Shown piece after piece: positions 1 through 9,192 of a stretch of DNA of 64,000 nt. Within the stretch, counting starts at the first letter, position 1; every line of letters starts with the position of its first letter. The notes below the pieces were generated by a model, which saw nothing but the letters and a program-made list of their open reading frames with translations, had not been told where the DNA came from and searched no databases. The DNA is from Pseudomonas tohonis (GTDB taxonomy: Bacteria; Pseudomonadota; Gammaproteobacteria; Pseudomonadales; Pseudomonadaceae): assembly GCF_012767755.2 (NCBI RefSeq), contig NZ_AP023189.1, positions 124,001-188,000 on the forward strand, in the 5' to 3' direction. A program made the position numbers and the translations under genes.

Positions 1-68
1 TTCTCGCCGAAACCCTCCTCGGCCCGGCCCTGGACGCCCTGGCGGACGACGGGGAGGAGGACGCATGA
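1..68 (+). CDS. recC: RecC C-terminus (partial, exonuclease V gamma subunit)
   Basis: Reading frame 3 is open from the window edge and ends LAETLLGPALDALADDGEEDA then TGA at 66-68. Only about 21 residues are visible. The assignment rests on position: the same strand carries recB and recD downstream, and recC-recB-recD is the usual order in pseudomonads. The stop sits in an ATGA motif (65-68) behind a GGGGAGGAGG stretch, the kind of overlap expected with the next gene of a coupled operon. Here the next large gene is a Fic gene, not recB. Confidence 0.6.
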   Translation, partial: LAETLLGPALDALADDGEEDA

Positions 69-217
69 ATGGCGTCAATAGTCATGCGTTTGCGCATATT
101 CCTATGCATTTCAGGTCCGACATGCATAGGAATCAGCCTTTTTCTATACGTATTCGTATCGGGGGGCCGGAAAATCGTGATTTCCGTCGCATGAAGGGAG
201 TCTGTCGCAATGGCTGA
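65..217 (+). CDS. possible 50-aa leader ORF linking recC to fic
   Basis: An ATG overlapping the recC stop (ATGA, 65-68) has a strong GGAGGAGG ribosome site and opens a 50-codon frame (MNGVNSHAFAH at its start). It runs through the hairpin region and stops at 215-217, overlapping the fic start at 210. The product is basic and has no recognisable domain. I read it as either the retained ancestral recB start context now reading into inserted DNA, or a coupling leader for fic. It may not be a functional protein. Confidence 0.25.
   Translation: MNGVNSHAFAHIPMHFRSDMHRNQPFSIRIRIGGPENRDFRRMKGVCRNG
98..133. promoter_or_regulatory. 12-bp perfect inverted repeat upstream of fic
   Basis: ATTCCTATGCAT (98-109) and ATGCATAGGAAT (122-133) are exact inverted repeats around a 12-nt loop. 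A second, 7-bp inverted pair (CGCATGA 62-68, TCATGCG 82-88) lies just upstream. There is no T-run after the arms, so an operator or mRNA hairpin is more likely than a terminator. The DNA is AT-richer than recC and recB on either side, as expected of DNA brought in with fic. Confidence 0.45.
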
Positions 218-1295
218 TCTGCGCGGGTTGCACGAACTCGACCCGGCCCGTTTCGAGAGCAGGTCGATACTCCGCAAACTGACCACGGCCAGCCGCGCGC
301 TGGCTGAGCTCAAGGGCGTGGCGTCGTCCATTCCCCATCAGGGCATTCTGATCAACACGTTGGGCATGCAGGAGGCCAAGGACAGCTCGGCCATCGAGAA
401 CATCGTTACCACCCATGACGATTTGTTCCGTGACGATGCATTCCCCGATTCCTCCAACAGCCCCGCTGCCAAGGAGGTCCTGCGCTACCGCCAGGCGCTC
501 CACGTCGGATTCGCCTCCGTGCGCGAAACCGGCTTGTTGACGACCAATCAGATCATCGATATCCAGGCCGAGCTTGAGCGCAACAATGCAGGTTTGCGTC
601 GGCTTCCGGGAACCACGCTCAAGGATGGCCTGGGGCGGGTGGTCTATACGCCTCCTCAGGATGCCGAACGTGTTGTCGAGCTGATGCGTGACCTGGAGCG
701 ATTCATCAACGACGACGAGCTTTTCGATGCCGACCCGCTGGTGAAGATGGCGCTGATCCACCACCAGTTCGAGAGCATCCACCCGTTCTACGACGGCAAT
801 GGCCGGGCGGGCCGTATCGTCAACGTCCTGTATCTGCTCAAGTGCGGAATGCTGGATATCCCGGTGCTCTACCTGAGCCGCCATATCGTGCGTCACAAGG
901 CCGAGTACTACCGCTTGCTGCAAGCCGTGCGCGACGATGGGCAATGGGAAGACTGGGTGCTGTTCATGCTGGCGGCGGTCGAGGAAACCGCGCGCCAGGC
1001 CATCGGCACGATCGAGGCAATCAAGGCTGCGCTGCTCGACTACAAGCACCGTATACGGGCGCAGCACAGGTTCTACAGCCAGGACCTGATCAACAACCTG
1101 TTTACCCATCCCTACACCAAGATCGAGTTTGTCATGCGCGATCTGGGCGTATCCCGCCTGACCGCCACGCGCTACCTGCAGGAACTCACCGACAGTGGGT
1201 TCCTTGAGAAACGCCGGATCGGTCGCTCCAACTACTACAGCAACCTGGCGCTGAACGCGGTGCTCACCGGCGACGACCTGAGGGACGACGCATGA
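210..1295 (+). CDS. Fic family protein (AMP/NMP transferase) with C-terminal winged helix
   Basis: A 361-aa Fic protein. The Fic core motif HPFYDGNGRAGR lies at residues 191-202 and matches HxFx(D/E)GNGRxxR, with the catalytic His at 191. An N-terminal SSAIEN (59-64) matches the (S/T)xxxE(G/N) inhibitory helix, so this is an intramolecularly inhibited (class II) Fic. The last about 90 residues look like a winged helix (SRLTATRYLQEL), as in DNA-binding Fic proteins. Known Fic enzymes transfer AMP or other nucleotides to protein hydroxyls; the target here is unknown. It sits between recC and recB, and its TGA overlaps the recB ATG, so it is co-translated with the exonuclease operon. Its codon use is less GC-biased than recB, suggesting later insertion. 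Confidence 0.9.
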   Translation: MADLRGLHELDPARFESRSILRKLTTASRALAELKGVASSIPHQGILINTLGMQEAKDSSAIENIVTTHDDLFRDDAFPDSSNSPAAKEVLRYRQALHVGFASVRETGLLTTNQIIDIQAELERNNAGLRRLPGTTLKDGLGRVVYTPPQDAERVVELMRDLERFINDDELFDADPLVKMALIHHQFESIHPFYDGNGRAGRIVNVLYLLKCGMLDIPVLYLSRHIVRHKAEYYRLLQAVRDDGQWEDWVLFMLAAVEETARQAIGTIEAIKAALLDYKHRIRAQHRFYSQDLINNLFTHPYTKIEFVMRDLGVSRLTATRYLQELTDSGFLEKRRIGRSNYYSNLALNAVLTGDDLRDDA

Positions 1296-4200
1296 GCCTC
1301 GACCTGCTCAACGATCCCTTCACCGGGCGCAGCCTGATCGAGGCCAGCGCCGGCACCGGCAAGACCTGGACCCTGACCGCGCTCTACGCGCGCCTGCTGC
1401 TGGAGCGCCGGCTGGGCGTGGGGCAGATCCTGGTGGTCACCTACACCACCGCCGCCACGGCCGAGCTGCGCGAGCGCATCCGCGCGCGGCTGGCGGCGCT
1501 GCTCGCCGTCTATGAAGGCGCGGAGGCACCCGACCCGGTGCTCGCCGGGCTGCATGCGCAGTACCCGGGCGAGGACGCCCATCGGCGCCTGCTGCTGGCG
1601 GTGCACGGCTTCGACGAGGCGGCCATCTTCACCATCCACGGCTTCTGCCAGCGGGCGCTGCAGGACGCGGCGTTCGAGGCCGGTGGCGATTTCGACAGCG
1701 AGTTGACGGCGGACGACCGCGAGGTGCTCGACGGCCTGCTCGCCGACCTGTGGCGCGCCGAGCTGGCGGCGGCGGAGCCCGCCTGGGCGCGGTTCCTCGC
1801 GCAGAAGCGCATCACCCCGCAGTCGCTGCGCCAGCGCCTGCGCTCGCACCTGGGCAAGCCCTACCTGCGCATCGAACCGCGCGACGGCGAGCTGGGCGAC
1901 CTGGGTGCGGCCAGCGAGGCCTGGACCCATGCCCGCGATATCTGGCTGCGTGATGCACAGGCCTGCCTGTCGGACCTGGCCGCCTTCGACGGGCTCAACA
2001 AGCGGAGCTACGACGCCGCCAGGTTCGCCCTCTGGCAGGGTGAGCTGGACGCCTATTTCGCCGACCCGGCGGCGCTGTTCGCCGCGCCCACGGGCCTGGA
2101 GAAGCTGGGTCGCGAAGCCCTGTCCAAGGCGTGCAAGAAGGGCTTCGAGCTGCCCGGGCACGCGCTCAATGCCGCGCTGCAGGGTCTGCTGGAGGCGCTG
2201 GAGGAAGCCAGGCCCGCCGGCGAGGCCCGGCTGATCGACCTGCAGGTGCGCCTGCTCGACACCCTCAACCGCGAGCTGCCGGCGCGCAAGGCGGCGCAGC
2301 GCATGCTGGCCTTCGACGACCTGCTCAACCGCCTCGACCAGTCGCTGCAAGGCCCTGCCGGCGAGGCGCTGGCCGCCGCCCTGCGCGAACGCTACCCGGT
2401 GGCGCTGATCGACGAATTCCAGGACACCGACCCGGTGCAGTACGCCATCTTCCGGCGCATCTACCCGGGTGGGGACGAGGGCGGCGACCTGTGCTTCGTC
2501 GGTGACCCCAAGCAGGCGATCTACGCCTTCCGTGGCGCCGACCTGGCCACCTACCTCAAGGCCCGCGACGAAGCCGCGCGGCAGTACAGCCTGAACACCA
2601 ACCACCGCTCGGTGCCGGCGCTGATCGCCGCGCTCAACCGGGTCTTCGACCGGCCCCTGCCCTTCGCCGAGCCGGGCCTGGCCTATCCGCCCGTGGGCGC
2701 CAGCGACAAGGCCCGCGCGCAGCTGGTGCTGCCCGAGGCGGGGGCGCCGCTGGAGCTGGTGTGGCTGGGCGACGAGCCCCTGGGCAAGGGCGAGGCCGGC
2801 AACGCCGTGGCCATCGACACCGCGCGGCGCATCGCCGCCCTGCTGGCCGCCAGCGGCCGGGGCGAGGCTTATTTCGACGAGGCCGGCGTGCGCACGCCCC
2901 TGCGCGGCGGTGACATCGCCGTCCTGGTGGCCAGCCACCGCCAGGCGGGCGACGTGGCCGAGCAACTGGCCGCGCGTGGCGTGCCCAGCGTGCGTCGCGG
3001 CCGCGACAGCGTCTGGCACAGCGCCGAGGCCGAGGAGCTGGCCGCGGTGCTCGCCGCCTATGCCGAGCCCGGCCGCGAGGGCGTGCTGCGCTATGCCCTG
3101 GCCACCCGCCTGCTGGGCCGCGACGCCCAGGCCCTGGCGCGCTGCCAGGACGACGAGCACGCCTGGGACCAGGAGCGCGAAGACGCCGAGCGCTACCACC
3201 AGTTCTGGCAACAGCAAGGCTTCATGCGGGCCTTCCGCGCCTGGCTCGACGAGCAGCGCGTCGCCGAACGGCTGATCGCCCTGCCCGACGGCGAGCGCCG
3301 CCTGACCAACCTCCTGCACCTGGCCGAACTGCTGCAGACCGAGAGCCTCCAGCGCCCGGGCCTGGAGCCGCTGCTGGCCTGGTTCAACGCCCAGCGCGCG
3401 GCCGAGAGCCATGGCGACGACGCCCTGCTGCGCCTGGAAAGCGATGCCGAGCGGGTGCAGATCGTCACCGTGCACACCAGCAAGGGCCTCGAGTACCCGC
3501 TGGTGTTCTGCCCCTATCTCTGGGACGGCGCGCTGCTGCGCCGCGACGAAGACATTACCTGCCACGCCGAGGACGGCACCCCGTTGCTGGACCTGGGCGG
3601 CGCCGACTACGACGACAACCGCGAGCGCGCCCGCCGCGAGCGCTTCGCCGAGCGCCTGCGCCTGGCCTATGTGGCGCTGACCCGCGCCCGTGATCGCCTC
3701 TGGCTGCACTGGGGGCCGGTGGCCCTGCCCAGGGCGAAGAAGGACGGCGAGCTGCCCGAGGATGGCTTGCACAGTAGCGCCCTCGCCTGGCTGCTGCACG
3801 GCCGTGAATTGCCCGGCGAGGCGTTGCTCGGCGAACTGGCCGGCCACCTCGCCGCGCTGGATGGCGCCGGCCTGCGCCATGAGCTGCAGAGCCTGGCCGA
3901 TGCCAGCGGCGGCGACATCGCCCTGGTGCCCTGCCGCGACGCCGAGGCCAGCGCCCAGGGCGAAACCCGCGCCGCGCCGCCGGCCGCCCTGGCGCACCTG
4001 CAGCGTGGCCTGCACAGCGCCTGGCGGGTCGGCAGCTTCTCCGGCCTGGCCGCCGGCATGCACATGGAGGCGCCGGACCGCGATGCCTTCTTCGTCCCGC
4101 CGGCCACCGACCCGGGCGCCGGCTTCTACGGCTTCCCCCGGGGCGCCCGTGCCGGCACCTGCCTGCACGCGATCCTGGAGGACTGGGTGCGCGGCGAGGG

Positions 4201-4831
4201 CGAGCTGGAGGACCTGGTGCCGCTGCACCTGCTGGGCCACGGCCTGCCGGAGGACTGGGCGGCGATCGCCATCGAGCAGCTGCGCAAGGTGCTGGATGCC
4301 GACCTGGACGGCCGGGGGCTCGCCCTGTCGCGCCTGGAGCCGAGCCGGCGCCTGCCGGAGCTGGGCTTCACCTTCCCGGTGGCGCAGCTGGACATCCAGG
4401 GCCTGCGCACGGTGCTGGCCGACCCCGCCCACGGCCTGCCCGAGCCCATGCGCCTGGCCGCCGAGCGCCTGGAGTTCGACACCCTCAACGGCTTCATGAA
4501 GGGCTTCATCGACCTGACCTTCGAGCACCAGGGGCGCTGGTACATCGCCGACTACAAGTCCAACTGGCTGGGCCCGGACGCCAGCTACTACGGCGGTGAA
4601 CGCCTGGAGCAGGCCATCGCGGCCGAGCACTACCACCTGCAGTACCTGATCTACCTGGTGGCGCTGCGGCGCTTCCTGCGCCTGCGCCTGGACGGCTTCG
4701 CCAGCGAGCAGCTGGGCGGCGCCTACTACCTGTTCCTGCGCGGCATGCCGGATGCCGGCGTGTACTTCCATCGCCCCGGCGATGCGTTGCTCGATGCCCT
4801 GGATCGCCTGTTCGAGGAGGGCCGCCCGTGA
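1292..4831 (+). CDS. recB: Exodeoxyribonuclease V beta subunit RecB
   Basis: A 1179-aa RecB: a 3'-5' UvrD-type helicase fused to a nuclease, acting on double-strand ends with RecC and RecD. The Walker A EASAGTGKTWT is near residue 18, the DEFQDTDPVQY motif II near 375, and TVHTSKGLEYP near 725. The C-terminal nuclease shows GFIDLTFEHQGRWYIADYKSN, holding the Asp and DYK residues of the PD-(D/E)xK site. Length is normal for RecB. It starts on an ATG overlapping the fic stop and overlaps recD by 4 bp, so translation is coupled through the operon. The large frame on the opposite strand is a by-product of high GC. Confidence 0.98.
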   Translation: MSLDLLNDPFTGRSLIEASAGTGKTWTLTALYARLLLERRLGVGQILVVTYTTAATAELRERIRARLAALLAVYEGAEAPDPVLAGLHAQYPGEDAHRRLLLAVHGFDEAAIFTIHGFCQRALQDAAFEAGGDFDSELTADDREVLDGLLADLWRAELAAAEPAWARFLAQKRITPQSLRQRLRSHLGKPYLRIEPRDGELGDLGAASEAWTHARDIWLRDAQACLSDLAAFDGLNKRSYDAARFALWQGELDAYFADPAALFAAPTGLEKLGREALSKACKKGFELPGHALNAALQGLLEALEEARPAGEARLIDLQVRLLDTLNRELPARKAAQRMLAFDDLLNRLDQSLQGPAGEALAAALRERYPVALIDEFQDTDPVQYAIFRRIYPGGDEGGDLCFVGDPKQAIYAFRGADLATYLKARDEAARQYSLNTNHRSVPALIAALNRVFDRPLPFAEPGLAYPPVGASDKARAQLVLPEAGAPLELVWLGDEPLGKGEAGNAVAIDTARRIAALLAASGRGEAYFDEAGVRTPLRGGDIAVLVASHRQAGDVAEQLAARGVPSVRRGRDSVWHSAEAEELAAVLAAYAEPGREGVLRYALATRLLGRDAQALARCQDDEHAWDQEREDAERYHQFWQQQGFMRAFRAWLDEQRVAERLIALPDGERRLTNLLHLAELLQTESLQRPGLEPLLAWFNAQRAAESHGDDALLRLESDAERVQIVTVHTSKGLEYPLVFCPYLWDGALLRRDEDITCHAEDGTPLLDLGGADYDDNRERARRERFAERLRLAYVALTRARDRLWLHWGPVALPRAKKDGELPEDGLHSSALAWLLHGRELPGEALLGELAGHLAALDGAGLRHELQSLADASGGDIALVPCRDAEASAQGETRAAPPAALAHLQRGLHSAWRVGSFSGLAAGMHMEAPDRDAFFVPPATDPGAGFYGFPRGARAGTCLHAILEDWVRGEGELEDLVPLHLLGHGLPEDWAAIAIEQLRKVLDADLDGRGLALSRLEPSRRLPELGFTFPVAQLDIQGLRTVLADPAHGLPEPMRLAAERLEFDTLNGFMKGFIDLTFEHQGRWYIADYKSNWLGPDASYYGGERLEQAIAAEHYHLQYLIYLVALRRFLRLRLDGFASEQLGGAYYLFLRGMPDAGVYFHRPGDALLDALDRLFEEGRP

Positions 4832-6678
4832 AGCTCGCCGAATGGCCGCTGGGCCCGCTGGAGCGTTTCTTCGCCGAAAGCCTGCTGCGCCTCGACCCTG
4901 ACGCCGGCGAGGCGGTCACCGCTGCCGCCGCGCTGTGCTGCCAGGCCCTGGCCAACGGCGACGTCTGCCTGCCCCTGGCGCGCCTGGCCGGGCAGCGGGT
5001 GTTCGACGAAGGCGCCGCCGGGCTCGACCTGCCGGCCCTGCCCGACTGGCTCGCCGCGCTGCGCGCCTCGCCGCTGGTGGCCAGCCCCGGTGGCTACGCG
5101 CCGCTGACCCTGGATGGCGAGCGCCTCTACCTCAGTCGCTACCACGCCTACGAGACGCGCCTGGCCGCCAGCCTGCTGGCCATGGCCGGCGCCCGCCCGC
5201 CGGTGGACGAGGCGCGGCTGGCCGAATCCCTGGCCCGGCTGTTCGCCCGCAACACCCAGCAGCCCGACTGGCAGCGCCTGGCCGCCGCCCAGGCGGTGCG
5301 GCGCAACCTGGCGGTGATCTCCGGCGGCCCCGGCACCGGCAAGACCACCACCGTGGTGCGCCTGCTCGCCGCGCTGCTCGAACAGCCCGGCGGCGAGCGC
5401 CTGGCCATCGGCCTCGCCGCACCCACCGGCAAGGCCGCCGCGCGCATGGCCGAGGCCATCCGCAACGCCAAGGCCGAGCTGCCGGTGGACGATGCCATCA
5501 AGGCCCTGCTGCCCGAGGAGGCGCGCACCCTGCACCGCCTGCTGGGCAGCCGTGGCGACAGCCCGCAGGTGCGCCACCACGCCGACAACCCCCTGCCGCT
5601 GGACGTGCTGGTGGTGGACGAGGCCTCGATGGTGGACCTGGCGCTGATGGCCAAGCTGCTCGACGCCCTGCCGCCGGGCGCCCGCCTGGTGCTGCTGGGC
5701 GACAAGGACCAGCTCTCGGCGGTGGAAGCCGGCGCGGTGTTCGCCGAGCTCTGCGAGGGGCGTGGCCTGGACGCCGCCGCCAGTGCCGACCTGGAGCGCA
5801 TCACCGGCCAGCGCGTGCCCGTGGAGCAGCCGCGCTCGCGCCTGGGCGACGCCGTGGTGCTGCTGACCCACAGCCACCGCTTCGCCGGCGACAGCGGCAT
5901 CGGCGAGCTGGCGCGGCGCATCAATGCGGGTGACGCGCGGGGCACCCTGGAACTGCTGCGCGAGGCGCGTCCCGATCTCGGCTGGAACCCCGGCCCGCTG
6001 CAAGGCCCGCTGCTGGAGCGCCTGGACGCCGGCTACGCGCCCTTCATCGTCGCCGCGCGCACGGGTGATGCGCAGGCTGCCTTCGCCGCCTTCGCCGACT
6101 TCCGCGCCCTCACCGCCCAGCGCGAGGGGCCCTGGGGCGTCAATGGCATCAACGAGGCGCTGGAGGCGCGGATCAAGCGGCGCCTGGGCATCGCCAGCCG
6201 CGAGCGCTGGTATCCGGGGCGCGCGGTGATGGTGCGGCAGAACGACTACGCCCTGGGGCTGTTCAATGGCGATATCGGCATCTGCCTGCCCACGCCCCAC
6301 GGCCTGAGGGTGTTCTTCGAGGGCGAGGCTGGCCATCGCCCCTTCGCCCCGGCGCGGTTGCCCAGCCACGACAGCGCCTTCGCCATGACGGTGCACAAGA
6401 GCCAGGGGTCGGAGTTCCGCGAGGTGCTGCTGGCGCTGCCGGAGCAGCCGAGCCCGTTGCTCAGCCGCTCGCTGTTCTACACCGGCATCACCCGCGCCAG
6501 GCAGCGCGTGGAGGTCTGGGGCCTGCCGCAGCGCCTGGCCGAGGCGGTGAGCACCCGCGCCGAGCGCGCCGCCGGGTTGGCCGCGCGCCTGGCCGAGGCC
6601 CAGCCGGTGGTGGCCGAACCGGCCCCCGTCCCGCCCCCGCCCGCGCCGCCTGCGGGCGGGCAGATGGACCTGTTCTAG
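4828..6678 (+). CDS. recD: Exodeoxyribonuclease V alpha subunit RecD
   Basis: A 616-aa SF1B helicase, the 5'-3' motor of RecBCD. Residues about 160-180 hold the Walker [14 protein letters not shown], followed by LAAPTGKAAARMAEAI (motif Ia), VVDEASMVDL (motif II) and the C-terminal MTVHKSQGSEF and YTGITRAR motifs. Its ATG overlaps the recB stop (ATGA). It is the last gene of the operon. The C-terminus ends in a proline-rich tail (about PVPPPPAPPAGGQMDLF), common in pseudomonad RecD. It converges with the next gene, 10 bp away, with no clear terminator between them. Confidence 0.97.
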   Translation: MKLAEWPLGPLERFFAESLLRLDPDAGEAVTAAAALCCQALANGDVCLPLARLAGQRVFDEGAAGLDLPALPDWLAALRASPLVASPGGYAPLTLDGERLYLSRYHAYETRLAASLLAMAGARPPVDEARLAESLARLFARNTQQPDWQRLAAAQAVRRNLAVISGGPGTGKTTTVVRLLAALLEQPGGERLAIGLAAPTGKAAARMAEAIRNAKAELPVDDAIKALLPEEARTLHRLLGSRGDSPQVRHHADNPLPLDVLVVDEASMVDLALMAKLLDALPPGARLVLLGDKDQLSAVEAGAVFAELCEGRGLDAAASADLERITGQRVPVEQPRSRLGDAVVLLTHSHRFAGDSGIGELARRINAGDARGTLELLREARPDLGWNPGPLQGPLLERLDAGYAPFIVAARTGDAQAAFAAFADFRALTAQREGPWGVNGINEALEARIKRRLGIASRERWYPGRAVMVRQNDYALGLFNGDIGICLPTPHGLRVFFEGEAGHRPFAPARLPSHDSAFAMTVHKSQGSEFREVLLALPEQPSPLLSRSLFYTGITRARQRVEVWGLPQRLAEAVSTRAERAAGLAARLAEAQPVVAEPAPVPPPPAPPAGGQMDLF

Positions 6679-6688
6679 CGGGCTGCTC

Positions 6689-7486
6689 TCACAGGGTGAC
6701 GAAGCGCTGCAGGCCACCGGCGAAGCTGGCCTGGATGTAGTCGTACACCGCCGCCGCGCGCTTGTAGCCGCCATGGTTGGAGACCACCTTCTTGCAGTTG
6801 GCGACGAACACCGTACGGGTGGCCACCTCGATATAGGTCTTGTCCTCGGGGCCGTAGAGGCCCAGGGCCAGGTCGCGCTCGGAGGAGGCGTAGGCGAAGC
6901 GCAGCACCTCGTCCCGCGAGGAGTGGAAGATGTAGACCCGCTCGCAGGAGGGGATGGCGTCGGCGAACTCCTCGTCGCTCTCGAAGCATTCGTTGTCCAC
7001 CGCCGGCGCGGTACAGAAGTAGTTGCGCACGATGCGCCCGGGCGAGCCCTTGAGGGCCTTGAGCGTGACCCGCGCGCCGAGGCTGTGGGACATCACGTCC
7101 ACGGCGCCGGCATCCCCGGCGAGGCTGTCCAGCAGGAAGCGGAACATCCGCGCCACGGCATTGGCGCGCTTCTTCGCCTGCCACCAGTCGAGCTTCTGGT
7201 CGCCGCCGGGCCAGGAGTAGCCGAGCACCATGTCGTAGGCATTGGCGAGGTGGACCATGGCCTGCTGCTCGATCACCTGGTAGGAGTCGAACACCTCGTA
7301 CTGCTCGTTGTTGTAGCCGTGTACCAGCAGGAGCAGGCGCTTGCCCTTGACCAGGTGCAGCAGGTCCTTGAAGTCCAGCACGGCGGTGACGGTGTCGTTG
7401 GCCAGGTCCACCTCGCGAATCAGGTGGCCGGTCTCGGAGAGCTGGTCGGGATTGGAGAAGTCCTTGCGCGAACTGATGATGATCAT
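6689..7486 (-). CDS. Alpha/beta hydrolase of the DUF900 family
   Basis: A 265-aa protein starting MIIISSRKDFSNPD; this ATG has GGAG 9-10 nt upstream, so I prefer it to the longer frame. It has the alpha/beta-hydrolase pattern: an HGYNN oxyanion-type loop after LLLLV, a WPGGD segment, and nucleophile elbow MSHSLGAR (Ser in SxSxG context). DUF900 members are serine hydrolases of unknown substrate. No signal peptide is visible, so it should be cytoplasmic. It is monocistronic, convergent with recD. Function beyond the fold is not inferable. Confidence 0.8.
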   Translation of the reverse strand: MIIISSRKDFSNPDQLSETGHLIREVDLANDTVTAVLDFKDLLHLVKGKRLLLLVHGYNNEQYEVFDSYQVIEQQAMVHLANAYDMVLGYSWPGGDQKLDWWQAKKRANAVARMFRFLLDSLAGDAGAVDVMSHSLGARVTLKALKGSPGRIVRNYFCTAPAVDNECFESDEEFADAIPSCERVYIFHSSRDEVLRFAYASSERDLALGLYGPEDKTYIEVATRTVFVANCKKVVSNHGGYKRAAAVYDYIQASFAGGLQRFVTL

Positions 7487-7710
7487 GAATGACTCCGCGT
7501 TCCTTGCGGCGAGGGGCCGGTCGCGGCCCGGCGATGAGCCGTCATGACCGGAACCCGTGGCACACCGCAGCGTTGATGGGGGTTCAGCACGGGCGGCCGA
7601 CGGCATCGCACGCCAGCGCCGGGGCCCAGGCGCAAGCGAAACGGCGGGTGCAGGTGAACTCTAGATCAGGGAAGGGCGGTCAGGGGGCGAGTGCGTGGGC
7701 AGGAACGAGA

Positions 7711-7730
7711 ACGGGGCCCTTGGGCCCCGT
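7711..7730 (-). terminator. GC-rich hairpin terminator after the CNNM/CBS gene
   Basis: ACGGGGCCC (7711-7719) and GGGCCCCGT (7722-7730) form a 9-bp stem with a 2-nt loop 20 bases past the stop of the minus-strand gene. It is followed by a short pyrimidine-rich tract on that strand. Confidence 0.7.
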
Positions 7731-7750
7731 CTTTGCTGCCGGATGGCGGG

Positions 7751-9091
7751 TCAGTCGATGCTGACCACCTTGGCGAGGACGATCTTCGGGCCTTTCATCT
7801 TCTTGACGATGATGCGCAGGCCTTCGGTCTCCAGCACTTCCTCTTCCTCGGGCACGCGGTTGAGGGTTTCGTAGATCAGGCCGGCGAGGGTGTCCGCCTC
7901 GACGTGGTCGAGGTCGATGCCGAGCAGGCGCTCGACCTTGAACAGCGGGGTGTCGCCGCGCACCAGCAGCTTGCCGGGCTGGTAGGCGAGGATGCCGCGC
8001 TCGGTCTTGCGGTGTTCGTCCTGGATGTCGCCGACCAGCACTTCGAGCACGTCTTCCATGGTCAGGAAGCCGACCACCTTGCCGTCGGCCTCCTCGACCA
8101 GGGCGAAGTGCGCGCCGCCCTGGCGGAACTGTTCCAAGAGGCGCGACAGCGGCATGTGCTTTGTCACGCGCTCCACGGGACGGGTCAGTTCGGCCAGGTC
8201 GAAGGACTCGGGCAGGCTGTCCAGCGCGGAGAGGGCCAGGAGCAGGTCCTTGATGTGCAGCACGCCGATGAACTCGCCGGTCTGGGCGTTGTGCACCGGG
8301 TAGCGGCTGTACTTGTGGCGGCGGATCACGCTGAGGATGTCGGCCAGCGGCGCGTCGTGCTCCAGGTAGATCAGGTCCTCGCGGGAGTTGGCCCAGTCGA
8401 CCACTTCCAGCTCGCCCATCTCGACGGCGGAGGCCAGCACGCGCATGTCCTGGTCGCTGGGGTCGCGGGCGCGGCTGGAGTGGAGGATCAGCTTCAGCTC
8501 GTCGCGGCTGTAGTGGTGCTCGTGGTGCGGGCCGGGCTCACCTTGCCCGGCGATGCGCAGGATGGCGTTGGCGCTGGCGTTGAGCAGCCAGATGGCCGGG
8601 TACATCAGCCAGTAGAAGAGGTACAGCGGCACCGCCGTCCACAGCGACAGCAGCTCGGGCTTGCGGATGGCCCAGGACTTGGGCGCCAGCTCGCCGACCA
8701 CGATGTGCAGGTAGGAAATGATGAAGAAGGCGGTGAAGAAGGAGATGCCGTGGGCCAGTTTCTCCGACTCGATGCCGACGGCGCCGAGCAGCGGGCCGAG
8801 CAGGTGGGCGAAGGCCGGCTCGCCGACCCAGCCGAGGCCGAGCGAGGCGAGGGTGATGCCCAGCTGGCAGGCCGAGAGGTAGGCGTCCAGCTGGTTGTGC
8901 ACGGTGCGCAGGATGCTGCCGCGCCAGCCGTGCTTGTCGGCGATGGCTTCGACACGGGTGGCTCGCAGCTTGACCATGGCGAACTCGGCGGCCACGAAGA
9001 AACCGTTGAGCACGACGAGGAACAGGGCGAACAGAACGAGGCCGAAGTCGGCGAAATAGGAAGTCAGTGAACTAGCGGGGGACGGGTCCAT
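7751..9091 (-). CDS. CNNM/CBS-domain membrane protein (HlyC/CorC family, UPF0053)
   Basis: A 446-aa protein: an N-terminal CNNM membrane domain (residues about 1-200) with hydrophobic segments such as LVLFALFLVVLNGFFVAAEFA, then a CBS pair (about 215-340: VSRYPVHN and VVGFLTMEDVLEVLVGDI), then a CorC/HlyC domain (about 350-440). The family is linked to magnesium or cobalt homeostasis and export; the hemolysin name is historical. It lies upstream of phoR on the same strand, about 100 bp away, in the pseudomonad pho neighbourhood. Assignment to the family is safe, the substrate is not. Confidence 0.9.
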   Translation of the reverse strand: MDPSPASSLTSYFADFGLVLFALFLVVLNGFFVAAEFAMVKLRATRVEAIADKHGWRGSILRTVHNQLDAYLSACQLGITLASLGLGWVGEPAFAHLLGPLLGAVGIESEKLAHGISFFTAFFIISYLHIVVGELAPKSWAIRKPELLSLWTAVPLYLFYWLMYPAIWLLNASANAILRIAGQGEPGPHHEHHYSRDELKLILHSSRARDPSDQDMRVLASAVEMGELEVVDWANSREDLIYLEHDAPLADILSVIRRHKYSRYPVHNAQTGEFIGVLHIKDLLLALSALDSLPESFDLAELTRPVERVTKHMPLSRLLEQFRQGGAHFALVEEADGKVVGFLTMEDVLEVLVGDIQDEHRKTERGILAYQPGKLLVRGDTPLFKVERLLGIDLDHVEADTLAGLIYETLNRVPEEEEVLETEGLRIIVKKMKGPKIVLAKVVSID

Positions 9092-9192
9092 TGGGGGCTT
9101 TGGTCAGCGAATGATCAGCTAAGGGTGAGGGCTGGGACGGCAGTTTGCAAGACGCCGGGCCCTGTCCGGGCCCGGTGCCGCCTGGCGCGCGC

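Noticed and set aside
1235..4771. Very long open frame on the minus strand across recB
   Set aside because: It mirrors recB in very GC-rich DNA, is rich in Ala, Gly, Gln and Val repeats and has no domain. The plus-strand RecB motifs are decisive. The same holds for frames opposite recD, phoR and the CNNM gene.
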